From Vacuolonema iberomarrocanum LEGE 07170 (GTDB lineage Bacteria > Cyanobacteriota > Cyanobacteriia > Elainellales > Elainellaceae), in assembly GCA_015207365.1 (NCBI GenBank), contig JADEXA010000002.1, forward strand, positions 166,617-230,616: a stretch of 64,000 nucleotides of DNA, read 5' to 3'. The notes under the pieces are model-generated. The model saw only the letters and a list, made by a program, of their open reading frames with translations. It made no database searches and had not been told where the DNA came from. The translations under genes were made by a program, and so were the position numbers. Shown here piece by piece: positions 1-9,084 of this stretch (its first letter is position 1; every line of letters starts with the position of its first letter).

Positions 1-57
1 ATAAGAAAGGAAAGGGAGTAGATTTAGCTGGAACGAGCAGAGTAGAGAAGTCATTGG

Positions 58-393
58 ATGGGAACGATCACTTACGCGGATTTTGAGCAAGTGGAGATTC
101 GGGCGGGGCAGGTGGTGCAGGTGGAGAAATTTCCCAAAGCTCGGAAGCCTGCCTAAAAGCTGTGGATCGACTTTGGGGAGTTGGGCATCAAGAAATCCAG
201 CGCCCAGATTACCGACTTCTATACGCCTGAGACGTTGGTGGGGCGGCAGGTATTAGCGGTGACAAACTTTCCCCCGCGCCAGGTGGCGGACTTTATGTCT
301 GAGGTTCTGGTGCTGGGCGTGGTGCTGGAGGATGGAGCTGTGGCGCTGATTCAGCCCGATCGCCCCGTTCCAATAGGTTTACGCGTGCTCTAA
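58..393 (+). pseudogene. tRNA-binding-domain protein (CsaA/EMAP-like), interrupted by a stop codon
   Basis: Reading from the ATG at 58 gives a 111-residue protein of the small single-domain tRNA-binding family (EMAP/CsaA-like OB fold): the N-terminal part has FEQVEIRAGQVVQVEKFP and the C-terminal part has KSSAQITDFYTPETLVGRQV, both typical of the family. The frame is broken once, by TAA at 154-156, between KARKPA and KLWIDFG. Family members usually have Tyr there, so a single base change from TAC or TAT explains it. The downstream part is otherwise intact to the stop at 391-393. Either a recent nonsense mutation, a sequencing error, or a gene reinitiating at TTG 181. Family function in tRNA or protein binding is poorly defined. 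Confidence 0.75.
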
Positions 394-483
394 CACTATC
401 CAAGCACTTCGAGATTTAATCACAGAGGCACAGAGGGCACGGAGGGGTTTCTTTGTGTCCTCTGTGTCTCTGTGGTTCGTTTT

Positions 484-792
484 TCAGAGGATCCATTCGG
501 AGGCGCGATCGCCCAGTTCTAGAGGAATGCTGACCGCTTTGCCCAGTCGCGGGCGCGCATTGGTTTGCTCAATATACTGTTGCACCTTAATGGCGCTGCC
601 CCAGGCGTCGAGATATTGGGCAATCTCATTCAGGTTCTCAATATATTGCGTTTCTGAGAGGGGAAACGAGACTTGTTCTAGATACTTCCACATCACCTGG
701 AAGAAGACCTTGCCCTGCACTTTTCGCAGTTGCACGTCAAAGGAACAGCCCCATTTCGTCAGAATGATTTGATGCAAGTCGTCCCCAGTCAT
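484..792 (-). CDS. DUF3067 family protein
   Basis: A 102-residue protein of the DUF3067 family, found in cyanobacteria and chloroplast-bearing eukaryotes. The N-terminal half, with WGCSFDVQLRKVQGKVFFQV followed by MWKYLEQVSFPLSE, is the conserved core. There is no signal peptide or membrane segment, so it is probably cytosolic. Function is unknown; I infer nothing from position beyond its being divergent from petC, about 210 bp away. Family identification is from recalled motif similarity. Confidence 0.75.
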   Translation of the reverse strand: MTGDDLHQIILTKWGCSFDVQLRKVQGKVFFQVMWKYLEQVSFPLSETQYIENLNEIAQYLDAWGSAIKVQQYIEQTNARPRLGKAVSIPLELGDRASEWIL

Positions 793-1000
793 GCCTCATC
801 CTTGTCACAGATCTTTACAATAGCGAAGCTTTCAACCCTCTGTATTCTAAGAGATGCAATAATACGGACTGTAAACGAAATGCCGCTCTGGGCGAGTGGG
901 TCAAATGATTTGGCTCCACGGGTTCAGCATTATCTAAGGGTTTGGCGGCCCCTCAGTTTTCATGACGTAATTTCATAACGTAGCTTATCCGATTCACATC

Positions 1001-1540
1001 ATGACTCAAGTTTCTGGAAGCGCAGATGTGCCCGATTTGGGACGTCGCCAATTTATGAACCTCCTCACTTTTGGAGCGGTGACCGGGACGGCACTGGGTG
1101 CCCTGTATCCGGTCGTTAAATATTTCATTCCTCCCTCTAGTGGTGGCGCTGGTGGCGGTGTAACAGCCAAGGATGCATTGGGCAATGATGTGATCGCCAG
1201 CGAGTTTCTGGCGACCCACAACGAGGGCGATCGCACCCTGGCTCAGGGGCTGAAGGGCGACCCCACCTATGTCGTGGTCGAAGACAGCGCGATTGCAAGC
1301 TATGGCTTGAATGCTGTCTGCACCCACCTGGGTTGCGTTGTCCCCTGGAATGCAAGCGAGAATAAATTTATCTGTCCTTGCCACGGGTCGCAGTACGACA
1401 ATACGGGCAAAGTGGTGCGGGGACCTGCTCCCCTCTCTCTGGCACTGGTGCATACCAATGTCACAGAGGATGGGAAAGTTGCCATTTCCCAATGGACCGA
1501 AGAGGATTTCCGCACAGGCGACAAGCCCTGGTGGACATAG
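1001..1540 (+). CDS. petC: Cytochrome b6f complex Rieske iron-sulfur subunit
   Basis: PetC carries the 2Fe-2S cluster that takes electrons from plastoquinol and passes them to cytochrome f in the thylakoid b6f complex. The 179-residue protein has an uncleaved N-terminal membrane anchor (about residues 18-42, preceded by GRRQF), a glycine-rich hinge at 48-53, and both Rieske cluster motifs, CTHLGC (107-112) and CPCHGS (125-130), with two Cys and two His ligands. Length is normal for cyanobacteria. petA follows 87 bp downstream, the usual petC-petA operon. The ATG at 1001 gives the standard N-terminus; no strong Shine-Dalgarno is visible. Confidence 0.97.
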   Translation: MTQVSGSADVPDLGRRQFMNLLTFGAVTGTALGALYPVVKYFIPPSSGGAGGGVTAKDALGNDVIASEFLATHNEGDRTLAQGLKGDPTYVVVEDSAIASYGLNAVCTHLGCVVPWNASENKFICPCHGSQYDNTGKVVRGPAPLSLALVHTNVTEDGKVAISQWTEEDFRTGDKPWWT

Positions 1541-1627
1541 GCCTATCTATTGTCTAGAAGCCTTAACGAAAAGCCTTTAGTTTGCTTACATTCAGTCACT
1601 ATTTCCTTGGTTGAGAACAAACTTCCG

Positions 1628-2611
1628 ATGAGATCAAAATTTTCGTCTATTGCGTCCACGCCGATGCGTCTGGCGCTAAAAGCAACCGTTACTGTGCTGG
1701 CAGCGATCGCCCTGCTGCTAGGTAGCGACGCCCTACTACCCCAAACGGCACAAGCCTATCCTTTCTGGGCACAGCAGAACTACGAGAGCCCCCGCGAAGC
1801 AACCGGGCGCATCGTCTGTGCCAACTGCCACCTAGCCGCTAAGCCTGTCGAAATCGAAGTCCCTCAGTCCGTTCTGCCGGATAGCGTCTTCAAAGCAGTC
1901 GTCAAGATTCCCTACGACACAAGTATCCAGCAAGTGACAGCCACCGGTGACCCTGGGCCGCTGAACGTGGGTGCCGTACTCATGCTGCCCGAGGGCTTCC
2001 AAATTGCACCGGAAGACCGTATTCCCGAAGAAATGAAGGAAGAAGTCGCACCCAACTACGTCTTTATGTCCTACGCCGAAGGGCAAGACAATACTGTGCT
2101 AGTGGGGCCGTTGCCGGGTGACCAGTATCAGGAAATTGTTTTCCCCGTGCTATCTCCCGATCCGGCAACCGACAGCAGCATCAACTTTGGTAAGTATGCC
2201 GTTCACCTCGGCGGCAATCGGGGGCGTGGACAGGTTTACCCCACCGGTGAAAATAGCAACAATACCGATGTCAAAACTCCCGTATCGGGTATGGTTACGG
2301 ACATCACTCCGGTTGATAGTGGCATGGAAGTCACCATCCAGCCCGCAGACGGCGATGCAACGGTTGTGAGCGTTCCCGTCGGGCCTCAAGTGATCGTAGC
2401 TGTTGGCGACGAAGTGACCGCTGGTAAGCCTATTACCGACAACCCCAATGTAGGTGGCTTCGGTCAAGAGGACGTCGAGATCGTGCTGCAAAGTCCGAAC
2501 CGAGTCAAAGGTCTACTGGCCTTCACGGCAGCCGTCATGATTTCCCAAATTATGCTGGTGCTGAAGAAGAAGCAGGTTGAGCGGGTTCAAGAGGCCGAAA
2601 TGTCCTTCTAA
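1628..2611 (+). CDS. petA: Cytochrome f (apocytochrome f)
   Basis: PetA is the c-type haem subunit of the b6f complex and donates electrons to plastocyanin or cytochrome c6 in the thylakoid lumen. The start at 1628 gives 327 residues with a signal peptide ending AQA/YPFW at residues 43/44; the mature Tyr amino group is the axial haem ligand. The haem site CANCH is at 64-68. A single C-terminal transmembrane helix is followed by a short charged stromal tail ending AEMSF. An upstream in-frame TTG at 1550 would add 26 residues that do not belong to the family, so it was not used. Cotranscribed with petC; a hairpin at 2701-2729 is the likely end of the transcript. Confidence 0.97.
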   Translation: MRSKFSSIASTPMRLALKATVTVLAAIALLLGSDALLPQTAQAYPFWAQQNYESPREATGRIVCANCHLAAKPVEIEVPQSVLPDSVFKAVVKIPYDTSIQQVTATGDPGPLNVGAVLMLPEGFQIAPEDRIPEEMKEEVAPNYVFMSYAEGQDNTVLVGPLPGDQYQEIVFPVLSPDPATDSSINFGKYAVHLGGNRGRGQVYPTGENSNNTDVKTPVSGMVTDITPVDSGMEVTIQPADGDATVVSVPVGPQVIVAVGDEVTAGKPITDNPNVGGFGQEDVEIVLQSPNRVKGLLAFTAAVMISQIMLVLKKKQVERVQEAEMSF

Positions 2612-2634
2612 GCTTTGTGTCAAATTTGACAGTA

Positions 2635-2655
2635 GGTGCGTTCTCGTAACGCACC
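2635..2655. repeat. Short inverted repeat downstream of petA
   Basis: Perfect 8-bp arms GGTGCGTT and AACGCACC around a 5-base loop, 24 bp after the petA stop. The same kind of GGTGCGTT/AACGCACC sequence is a common dispersed intergenic motif in cyanobacteria; no T-run follows, so it is probably not itself a terminator. Confidence 0.6.
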
Positions 2656-2700
2656 CAACGAAGCTAAACCTTGCATCTATCTGTGCAATGAAAATCTCTC

Positions 2701-2730
2701 AAGAGGCGTTTTCTACGAAAGCGCCTCTTT
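2701..2730 (+). terminator. Probable petC-petA transcription terminator
   Basis: Perfect 8-bp arms AAGAGGCG (2701-2708) and CGCCTCTT (2722-2729) followed by a short T-rich stretch (TTTGCTTTT), about 90 bp downstream of petA. Confidence 0.7.
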
Positions 2731-2782
2731 GCTTTTGGCGACATTCCATTACGAGTATGAGTTTGAGATAAGTCCAGCGGTT

Positions 2783-2823
2783 GAACCCGCGACTATAGGA
2801 ACAAAACCCGCCGTCGCGGGTTC
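2783..2823. repeat. Inverted repeat between petA and the DUF1643 gene
   Basis: Perfect 10-bp arms GAACCCGCGA (2783-2792) and TCGCGGGTTC (2814-2823) with a 21-base spacer, in the convergent petA/DUF1643 gap. It could act as a hairpin at the 3' end of the minus-strand gene; no clear T-run. Confidence 0.55.
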
Positions 2824-2861
2824 TCAACAAATTCGCATAGCAATCGCTACAGATCTAACGG

Positions 2862-3407
2862 TCAAAACTTGTAGGGAATAGGTTTGCAAGAACGCCGTTG
2901 GTAGAGCGGGTGGCAGGGTTGCCCTTGTTTGGTGATGCCCAGGCATTCAGGCGATCGCCCCATCTCCCCCAACGTTTGGAGAAATCGATGGTGATGTCCT
3001 TGCCAAGTTCCCCGGTTGCCCCAGGCTAGGATCAACCGATCCACTCGTTGCAGGGTGGCGCGGAGGTAGCGATCGTTGTCGTGGCCGACGGGATCATCCG
3101 CGCTGAATAGCTCGCGAGGATGAGTGGCACGGAACGCAAAGAGGTTCACCACAACCAGGGAGCCATAGCCCCAGTCCTGCACAAACCCCATACAGCGGCG
3201 AATGGTGGGATCATCGCGCTCCGCATCCGCTGTGCTGGGGTTGAGCATGACAAAGGCGATCGCCGGTGCCTGCGGATCCCAAGACCGCCAGAGCCGATAG
3301 CGGTACAGTCCAGAGGGATCAAACTCTGCACCCCGTTCAATTGTTAGGGAAGAGATCGGCGGGCGATCGATACAGGAGGGCATGGAAAGGTGGGCGATCG
3401 AGGTCAT
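2862..3407 (-). CDS. DUF1643 domain-containing protein
   Basis: 181 residues matching DUF1643: the core reads YRYRLWRSWD, then FVMLNPSTADAERDDPTIRR and LVVVNLFAFRATHP, then a G-x-D-N-D stretch and LAWGNRG, all hallmarks of the family. Function is unknown. Family members are usually 150-180 residues; the first 8 residues may not be translated, since an in-frame ATG at 3383 would also serve. No membrane segment or signal. Convergent with petA. Confidence 0.8.
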   Translation of the reverse strand: MTSIAHLSMPSCIDRPPISSLTIERGAEFDPSGLYRYRLWRSWDPQAPAIAFVMLNPSTADAERDDPTIRRCMGFVQDWGYGSLVVVNLFAFRATHPRELFSADDPVGHDNDRYLRATLQRVDRLILAWGNRGTWQGHHHRFLQTLGEMGRSPECLGITKQGQPCHPLYQRRSCKPIPYKF

Positions 3408-3660
3408 TCCTTATAAATGTATGCCCCTTGGAACCCTGTTGATTTCTAAATTTGGCTACGGGTGGGTGGTACCCGCTCTACAGGATATGGTTTTGATCGA
3501 TCTGTTGGGTTTCACTTCGCTCAACACCAACCTACGGAAATCAACCTCAACCTGTGGAAATTGTTGTCTCTTTCGTTGTTGCTAAAAGTGAAACCCTTTC
3601 TGTCGAGCAAAATCTGCTCGGCATACTGGCGGTAACAGTCAAACTAAAGGAGTCATTCCG

Positions 3661-4599
3661 ATGCGTCGTCCTTCCCGTTCGTTTGCATCCGCTTTGCTGA
3701 GTACTTGCGTTGGCATCGCTGTGGTTGGTTGTGGCAGCTCCTATGCGCCCACGGAATCGGTGGCGGGCGACGAAGCCTTTTCGGCAGCCCCAGAAGCCGT
3801 GCAAGAAACTGCACCTCCCGATGCTCCTGACGCAGATGGAGCAGGAAATGTTGCAGAAGACGTGGCAGATGTCCCCGAAGCGATGCCGCAACTGGTGAAA
3901 ACAGCCGTTCTCGATCTTGAGGTAGAGTCGGTTTCTGAAACATTGGATGCGATCGCCACTCTCACTCGCCAACAGCAAGGCGATGTGACGGGGCTGAATG
4001 AAAGTGTTCCCGAAGACGGCAGCCTTCACACAGCATGGGTCGAACTGCGGGTGCCCCAGGCCAATCTGGATGCCACTCTGGCAGAACTGGAGGAACTGGG
4101 AACGTTGCGCGACCAGCGCATCACCGCAGAGGATGTGTCCAATCAACTGGTGGACTTCGAAGCTCGGCTCAATAATCTGCGGCAGACGGAAACCATGTTG
4201 CTCGACATTATGGATCGGGCTGGAGAAATGGCCGATGTGTTGCGGGTGGCCCAGGAAGTCAGCCAGGTGCGGCAATCCATTGAGCAGTTGGATGCGCAGT
4301 TAGCTAGTTTGCGATCGCGCGTCGCCTTTTCCACCGTTACCATTAACCTACAATCCTTCTCTGCTACTGCCGCCGAAGGGCGTCCCGTCACCGAGGAGCT
4401 GCGCGACACCTGGGTCGCCTCTACCCGCAGCCTGGGCGATCTAACCGTCAGCCTGCTCAAGCTTTTGACATGGCTCGCGGTTTATAGTCCTTATCTGTTC
4501 CTCCTGTTTGTAGCCCCCTGGTTGCTCTGGCGCAAGTTGCGCATCAACGAATCGGTTACACCAGCAACCCATTCGGGAGATTCTGGCGATAGCGCCTAA
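3661..4599 (+). CDS. DUF4349 domain lipoprotein with C-terminal membrane anchor
   Basis: 312 residues. The N-terminus is a lipoprotein signal with Cys24 in AVVGCGSS, followed by an acidic Ala/Pro-rich spacer (25-75). The DUF4349 domain (about 78-235) contains VELRVPQANLDATLAELEEL, the motif GTLRDQRITAEDVSNQLVDF and a predicted coiled coil with QEVSQVRQSIEQLDAQLASL. A hydrophobic C-terminal segment (about 265-290, SPYLFLLFVAPWLLW) then anchors it. Family members are membrane-bound envelope proteins of unknown role. A strong ribosome site (AAAGGAG) lies 8 bp before the ATG. It is followed by ktrA on the same strand, 114 bp away. Confidence 0.85.
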   Translation: MRRPSRSFASALLSTCVGIAVVGCGSSYAPTESVAGDEAFSAAPEAVQETAPPDAPDADGAGNVAEDVADVPEAMPQLVKTAVLDLEVESVSETLDAIATLTRQQQGDVTGLNESVPEDGSLHTAWVELRVPQANLDATLAELEELGTLRDQRITAEDVSNQLVDFEARLNNLRQTETMLLDIMDRAGEMADVLRVAQEVSQVRQSIEQLDAQLASLRSRVAFSTVTINLQSFSATAAEGRPVTEELRDTWVASTRSLGDLTVSLLKLLTWLAVYSPYLFLLFVAPWLLWRKLRINESVTPATHSGDSGDSA

Positions 4600-4713
4600 T
4601 GCATGGCCGTCTCAGGCTTTGATGCCTGACGTTCGATCCCCCCGCGATCGCCCAATTTGCTGATAGGCTGAGGAGGTTAGTCTTTCACCCTAACTAAGGG
4701 CTCGGATGCGCCT

Positions 4714-5412
4714 GTGAACCTGAGTGCGTTGCAATTTTTCAAGAGTTTACGACCCAACAATCGTCAATTTGCGGTCATTGGCTTGGGCCGATTTGGTCGA
4801 GCCGTTTCTGCTACGCTGCATAACCTGGGCTACGAAGTTCTGGGAATCGACAGCGATGAGAAACGGGTCGATCAGGCTCTTTGTGATGAAATTGCATCCC
4901 ATGTGTTGCAGTTGGATGCCATGCAACCGTCTGCCTTGCGGGAAGCGGGGGTATTTGAATTTGATACGGTGATTGTCGCAATCGGCAACTACATTCAAGA
5001 AAGCATTATCACGACCCTCAATCTCAAAGAGGGGGGCGTGCCCCACATCGTTGCCAAAGCGTCTTCGGAAATCCATGGCAAGTTGCTGGAACGGGTCGGG
5101 GCCGATCATGTCGTGTTCCCAGAGCATGAAATGGGCTGCGAGTTGGCGCGATCGCTCACCCGCCCCGGCATTCTCGAACGGTTTGAGGTAGATCCAGATC
5201 ACAGTATCGTTGAAGTTGTCGTGCCCAAAGCGTTTGACGGCAAAACTCTGCTGGAGCTGGACTTGCGATCGCGCTACGGTCTCAACGTCATCGCTGTTGG
5301 GCATGAAGATTCGTCTTCCCAGATTAATCCCAGCCCCGCAACCATCCTCCATAAGGATATGATTTTAGTTGTGATTGGCTCCAACAAAGGGATTAACCAG
5401 CTTCCAGTTTAA
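4714..5412 (+). CDS. ktrA: Potassium uptake regulatory subunit, TrkA/KtrA family
   Basis: 232-residue peripheral RCK subunit that binds NAD(H) or ATP and gates a Ktr/Trk-type K+ channel at the cytoplasmic membrane. The TrkA_N Rossmann domain carries GLGRFG (23-28) and an acidic residue at the end of the second strand (GIDSD); a TrkA_C domain covers roughly 150-232. The start codon is GTG at 4714. No ktrB-like membrane subunit is adjacent, so its partner must lie elsewhere. anmK begins only 2 bp after its stop, which suggests cotranscription, though no functional link is evident. Confidence 0.85.
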   Translation: MNLSALQFFKSLRPNNRQFAVIGLGRFGRAVSATLHNLGYEVLGIDSDEKRVDQALCDEIASHVLQLDAMQPSALREAGVFEFDTVIVAIGNYIQESIITTLNLKEGGVPHIVAKASSEIHGKLLERVGADHVVFPEHEMGCELARSLTRPGILERFEVDPDHSIVEVVVPKAFDGKTLLELDLRSRYGLNVIAVGHEDSSSQINPSPATILHKDMILVVIGSNKGINQLPV

Positions 5413-5414
5413 AG

Positions 5415-6545
5415 ATGCGTGTTATTGGGTTGATTAGTGGAACATCGGTAGATGGCATTGATGCCGCGCTGATCGAGATTACAGGCGCACCCACAGAGCT
5501 GTCGGTGCGGCTGATACGAGGGGAAACCTGCGACTATCCGAGCGCGCTGCAATCGCGCATCCTCGACCTGTGTCACGGCGCCAGTTTGCCGCTAGAAGAA
5601 CTGGCAGAACTCGATGACGCGATCGCCCAATGCTTTGCTGAAGCCGCCTTACAGGTGCAGGGAGACGATCGCGTCGACCTCATCGGCTCCCATGGGCAAA
5701 CGGTGTTCCATCGACCGCGTCAGGCGGAGCGTCTGGCCTATAGCCTTCAGCTCGGGCGAGGCATGGCGATCGCCCACCATACGGGTCTGCCGACGGTCAA
5801 CAACTTTCGCCAAGGCGATATTGCGGCGGGCGGTGAAGGGGCTCCCCTCGCTCCTGCCGTGGATGCTGCCCTGTTGCGTCACCCCAAGTTCAACCGTTGC
5901 GTCCAAAACATCGGTGGCATTGGGAATGTGACCTACCTTCCGGCACAGCATCGTGGCGATGCTGCCATTGTCGGCTGGGATACTGGCCCCGGCAATGCCC
6001 TACTCGACCTGGCCGTGCAACATCTCACCGATGGCACCCAGCGCTATGACCAGGATGGTGCATGGGCGGCTCAGGGAACGCCCTGCCTGGAGGTGGTGCA
6101 GCGCTGGCTCGACCATCCCTACTTTCGCCAAACTCCCCCCAAATCCACGGGCCGTGAGCTGTTCGGTCAAGATTTCTTGAACCAATGTCAGCAGGATGCC
6201 GACGACTATGCCCTTACCTCCGTCGATTTTTTGGCCACCCTGACCGAATTTACCGCTCTGTCTATTGCCGATAGCTATCAGCGGTTTTTGCCCCAAATGC
6301 CGGATGAAATACTCGTGTGTGGCGGGGGAAACCGCAATCCCTATCTGTGCGATCGCCTCCGGCTGGCTTTACCCATGGCTACCGTCAAAACCACGAGTGA
6401 TGCAGGGTTGGATGCAGATTTCAAAGAAGCGATCGCCTTTGCGGTACTGGCCTACTGGCGAATGCATCAGCACCCCGGTAATTTACCCACCGTCACGGGG
6501 GCGGATCAACCCGCTTTGCTGGGCGAGATTCATCTTCCGGCTTAA
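5415..6545 (+). CDS. anmK: Anhydro-N-acetylmuramic acid kinase
   Basis: 376 residues, normal for AnmK, which phosphorylates and cleaves 1,6-anhydro-MurNAc to MurNAc-6-phosphate during cell-wall recycling. The N-terminal phosphate loop [15 protein letters not shown] (5-19), the [10 protein letters not shown] region (about 88-97), the [16 protein letters not shown] segment and the C-terminal [10 protein letters not shown] motif are all present. Cytosolic. Starts 2 bp after ktrA, so translational coupling is likely. Confidence 0.93.
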   Translation: MRVIGLISGTSVDGIDAALIEITGAPTELSVRLIRGETCDYPSALQSRILDLCHGASLPLEELAELDDAIAQCFAEAALQVQGDDRVDLIGSHGQTVFHRPRQAERLAYSLQLGRGMAIAHHTGLPTVNNFRQGDIAAGGEGAPLAPAVDAALLRHPKFNRCVQNIGGIGNVTYLPAQHRGDAAIVGWDTGPGNALLDLAVQHLTDGTQRYDQDGAWAAQGTPCLEVVQRWLDHPYFRQTPPKSTGRELFGQDFLNQCQQDADDYALTSVDFLATLTEFTALSIADSYQRFLPQMPDEILVCGGGNRNPYLCDRLRLALPMATVKTTSDAGLDADFKEAIAFAVLAYWRMHQHPGNLPTVTGADQPALLGEIHLPA

Positions 6546-6618
6546 AGCGCCCATGTTAGGATGAGTAGCCATCCGGGGCAGAACAGGCACCGTTCAGACA
6601 CTCTTAGGACTTGTTACC

Positions 6619-7068
6619 GTGTCTCACAGGTTTTTAGTTGAAGCGGGACGTTGGACGATCGAAGGTAGTTGGCTGGAGCGGGACGGCCTGCCTGTTCTCG
6701 TCAAAGGTAAAATCCTGATTGCGTGGAGTCGGGACAACTGGTTCACCATGGTGACAAAGCTGGTGTTTCCCGAATCGGAGCGCGAGGGCATTGCGTTGCA
6801 ATATCGGGGTCGCCTGAATGCGGGCGATCGCCAATACAATTTTGTTTTACAACATAGCGCTCTGGGGCGCGTCGAGGGCGAAGGCTGGCTCGCACCAGAG
6901 TCGATTGTGCAGCGCTATTGGGTGCTGGGCGATCGCCAGCGCCGCACGGGCTTTGAGACCCTCTACACCCTCGACCGAGACCGCTACTACATGTCGAGCA
7001 GCATCATGGCAGGGCATTATCTCCAAAGCACCATGGAAGCCCATGTCGAACGCCAACCGATGCAATAG
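6619..7068 (+). CDS. Conserved hypothetical protein
   Basis: 149 residues starting at GTG 6619. No domain recognised. The sequence is soluble, beta-rich in appearance and full of Arg/Trp (LVEAGRWTIEGSWLERDGLP, TMVTKLVFPE, GRLNAGDRQYNFVLQHS), with no signal peptide. Coding-like codon use and a clean start 73 bp after anmK support it as real. It converges on urtE. Similar small proteins are, as far as I recall, annotated only as hypothetical in other cyanobacteria. Confidence 0.65.
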   Translation: MSHRFLVEAGRWTIEGSWLERDGLPVLVKGKILIAWSRDNWFTMVTKLVFPESEREGIALQYRGRLNAGDRQYNFVLQHSALGRVEGEGWLAPESIVQRYWVLGDRQRRTGFETLYTLDRDRYYMSSSIMAGHYLQSTMEAHVERQPMQ

Positions 7069-7118
7069 GCTGGGCATTACCATCGCACCAATCCTGCATC
7101 CCCGCCAAGAACCGTCCT

Positions 7119-7874
7119 CTAAACCGCCAGGAATTGTTGAATCACTTCGTTGCTCAGCTCGTGGGTTGGCCCCGAGGCAACAATGCCGCCCTTTTGCATG
7201 GCATAGTAGCGATCCGCTTGGCGGACGAAATGTAAGTGTTGCTCTACCAAAAGCACCGAAACCCCTGTTGTGCGGATAATCTTTTTCACTGCTGCTTCAA
7301 TATCCAGAATGATGGAGGGTTGAATGCCTTCGGTGGGTTCATCCAGCACAAGCAGTTGGGGTTGTCCCATGAGGGCACGGGCGATCGCCAACTGTTGCTG
7401 TTGGCCGCCGCTGAGGTCACCGCCCATGCGCGTCAGCATCGTTTCCAGCACCGGGAACAACTCAAAGATGTCATCGGGAATGGCCGTATCGCGTTTTTTC
7501 GGCTTGTTGGGGTTGGCTTCTAGCCCCAGCAACAGATTCTCCTTTACAGTGAGTCGGGGGATAATTTCGCGCCCTTGGGGGACATAGGCAATGCCATGGC
7601 GAGCGCGGCGATCGGGCGACAGGTTTAGAATCGGATGGCCGTCAAACTGGATGGAACCCTGGCGGGGTTTGAGCAACCCAACGATATTTTTGAGCAGCGT
7701 GGTTTTGCCCACCCCATTGCGCCCAATCAAACACACCATCTCACCCCGGGGCACCGTCAAATCAACATCCCGCAGAATGTGGCTTTCGCCGTAGTAGAAA
7801 TTGAGGCCAGAGACTTTCAGCATCACCTCAGCGGTGGGGCGATCGCTCGGCGTTGTAGGCATTGTTTGCGTCAT
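7119..7874 (-). CDS. urtE: Urea ABC transporter ATP-binding subunit UrtE
   Basis: 251 residues. One of the two ATPases that power high-affinity urea import. Walker A GRNGVGKTT (about 51-59), signature LSGGQQQQLAIARAL and Walker B LLVLDEPTEGIQPS are intact. The urt-specific phrase EPTEGIQPSII distinguishes UrtE from LivF-type amino-acid ATPases. Its start overlaps the urtD stop by 4 bp, so translation is coupled. Last gene of the urtABCDE operon. The nearest alternative, a branched-chain amino-acid transporter ATPase, is unlikely given the complete urt set. Confidence 0.95.
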   Translation of the reverse strand: MTQTMPTTPSDRPTAEVMLKVSGLNFYYGESHILRDVDLTVPRGEMVCLIGRNGVGKTTLLKNIVGLLKPRQGSIQFDGHPILNLSPDRRARHGIAYVPQGREIIPRLTVKENLLLGLEANPNKPKKRDTAIPDDIFELFPVLETMLTRMGGDLSGGQQQQLAIARALMGQPQLLVLDEPTEGIQPSIILDIEAAVKKIIRTTGVSVLLVEQHLHFVRQADRYYAMQKGGIVASGPTHELSNEVIQQFLAV

Positions 7875-8992
7875 GACACCATCCCCGTAACGGATTGCTC
7901 AACGCGCTGCACAACTTCGGGCGGCAGTTTCAGGGCTTGCAGCAACCGCTGATAAGCAACGCCTTTCTGTTGGTTAATCTGGTTCGAACTCAGCACTTCG
8001 TAGCTCAGTTTCAGAGCCATTTCCCGTTCCTCAGGTGTTTTTAACAACGGCACCAAATCTTCAACGGGAATGTCCTTTGCCAGATAGTCTTTCAATTCTT
8101 CTTGAAGCGTGGATTGTTCCTGTCCATCCTTGGCAAACTGCTGGCTCAGGCGTCCCAGAATAATGTCCTGCTGTTCATTGGTGAAATGGCCATCCGACCA
8201 AGCCATTGATGCCGCAATGCGCAGCATCGTCATTTCTTCCGTCGAAATCGAGGGTTCTGAGCCCAAATACACCTCAATCACCCGGGGATTGGTCTGCACT
8301 TCATTCATGCTGCCCTCAAACAGTACGCTGCCTTCGTGCAGCACCGTCACTTGCCGCGCAATCTGGCGCACAAACTCCATGTCATGCTCAATCACAATGA
8401 TGGAGTGGCTCTCTGCCAGCGCCATCAACAGTTCTCCGGTGTGCTCAGTTTCTTCGTCTGTCAGCCCTGCCACGGGCTCATCCACCAACAATAAATCGGG
8501 GGATTGGGCGACCAACATCCCAATTTCTAGCCATTGCTTTTGCCCATGGGACAGCAGCTCTGCGGGCACATCGGCCTGCGCCGAGAGACCAATCGTTTCC
8601 AGCAAACCGCTCACCGTTTGGCGCTCTGGCTGCGGGGTCTTTTTGAAGAGCGTATCGAAAACGGTTTTGGTGCGGTTGCACGAAATCTCCAGGTTCTCCC
8701 GAGGGGTCAGATTCAAGTACACACGGGGCGTTTGAAACTTTCGCCCAATCCCCAATCGAGCAATTTCATGTTCCTTCAAATGGGTTAAATCCTTGCCCTT
8801 GAACCGTGCTGAACCTTCCGTTGGTCGCACCTTTCCGGTAATCACATCCAAAAATGTCGTTTTCCCGGCTCCATTCGGGCCAATAATGACGCGCAATTCG
8901 CCCGGTTCCATGTTGAAGGTCAGATTATTCAGCGCTTTGAAACCATCGAAGCTGACCGTGACATTTTCAATATCGAGAATCTTTTCAGACAT
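7871..8992 (-). CDS. urtD: Urea ABC transporter ATP-binding subunit UrtD with C-terminal TerB-like extension
   Basis: 373 residues, about 120 more than a standalone UrtD. Residues 1-250 are a complete ATPase: Walker A GPNGAGKTT (38-46), signature-region LSHGQKQW (147-154), Walker B LLLVDEPVAGLTDEE and switch His in VIEHDM. The ATPase ends normally at VYLGSEP. Residues 253-373 form an extra helical domain with AASMAWSDGHFTNEQQDII, resembling TerB/DnaJ-associated tellurite-resistance-like domains, in which a D-G motif heads a helix. The reading frame is continuous, so this is a fusion rather than two genes. The extension might sense a metal or couple the transporter to a regulator; that is speculation. 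Confidence 0.93.
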   Translation of the reverse strand: MSEKILDIENVTVSFDGFKALNNLTFNMEPGELRVIIGPNGAGKTTFLDVITGKVRPTEGSARFKGKDLTHLKEHEIARLGIGRKFQTPRVYLNLTPRENLEISCNRTKTVFDTLFKKTPQPERQTVSGLLETIGLSAQADVPAELLSHGQKQWLEIGMLVAQSPDLLLVDEPVAGLTDEETEHTGELLMALAESHSIIVIEHDMEFVRQIARQVTVLHEGSVLFEGSMNEVQTNPRVIEVYLGSEPSISTEEMTMLRIAASMAWSDGHFTNEQQDIILGRLSQQFAKDGQEQSTLQEELKDYLAKDIPVEDLVPLLKTPEEREMALKLSYEVLSSNQINQQKGVAYQRLLQALKLPPEVVQRVEQSVTGMVS

Positions 8993-9084
8993 GAGGCTTT
9001 AGGGATTTGGAATGTAGTATTTGGCGCTAGCAACTCACATAAATCTGAATCGGTCGTAGGCCTGACCACCCAATTGATGACCTT

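Noticed and set aside
1311..1580. Open frames overlapping petC in other frames
   Set aside because: Shadow frames of a strongly conserved gene with no independent support.
5000..6400. Abundant GCGATCGC octamers as regulatory sites
   Set aside because: HIP1 is a genome-wide cyanobacterial repeat occurring inside and outside genes; not specific to any locus here.
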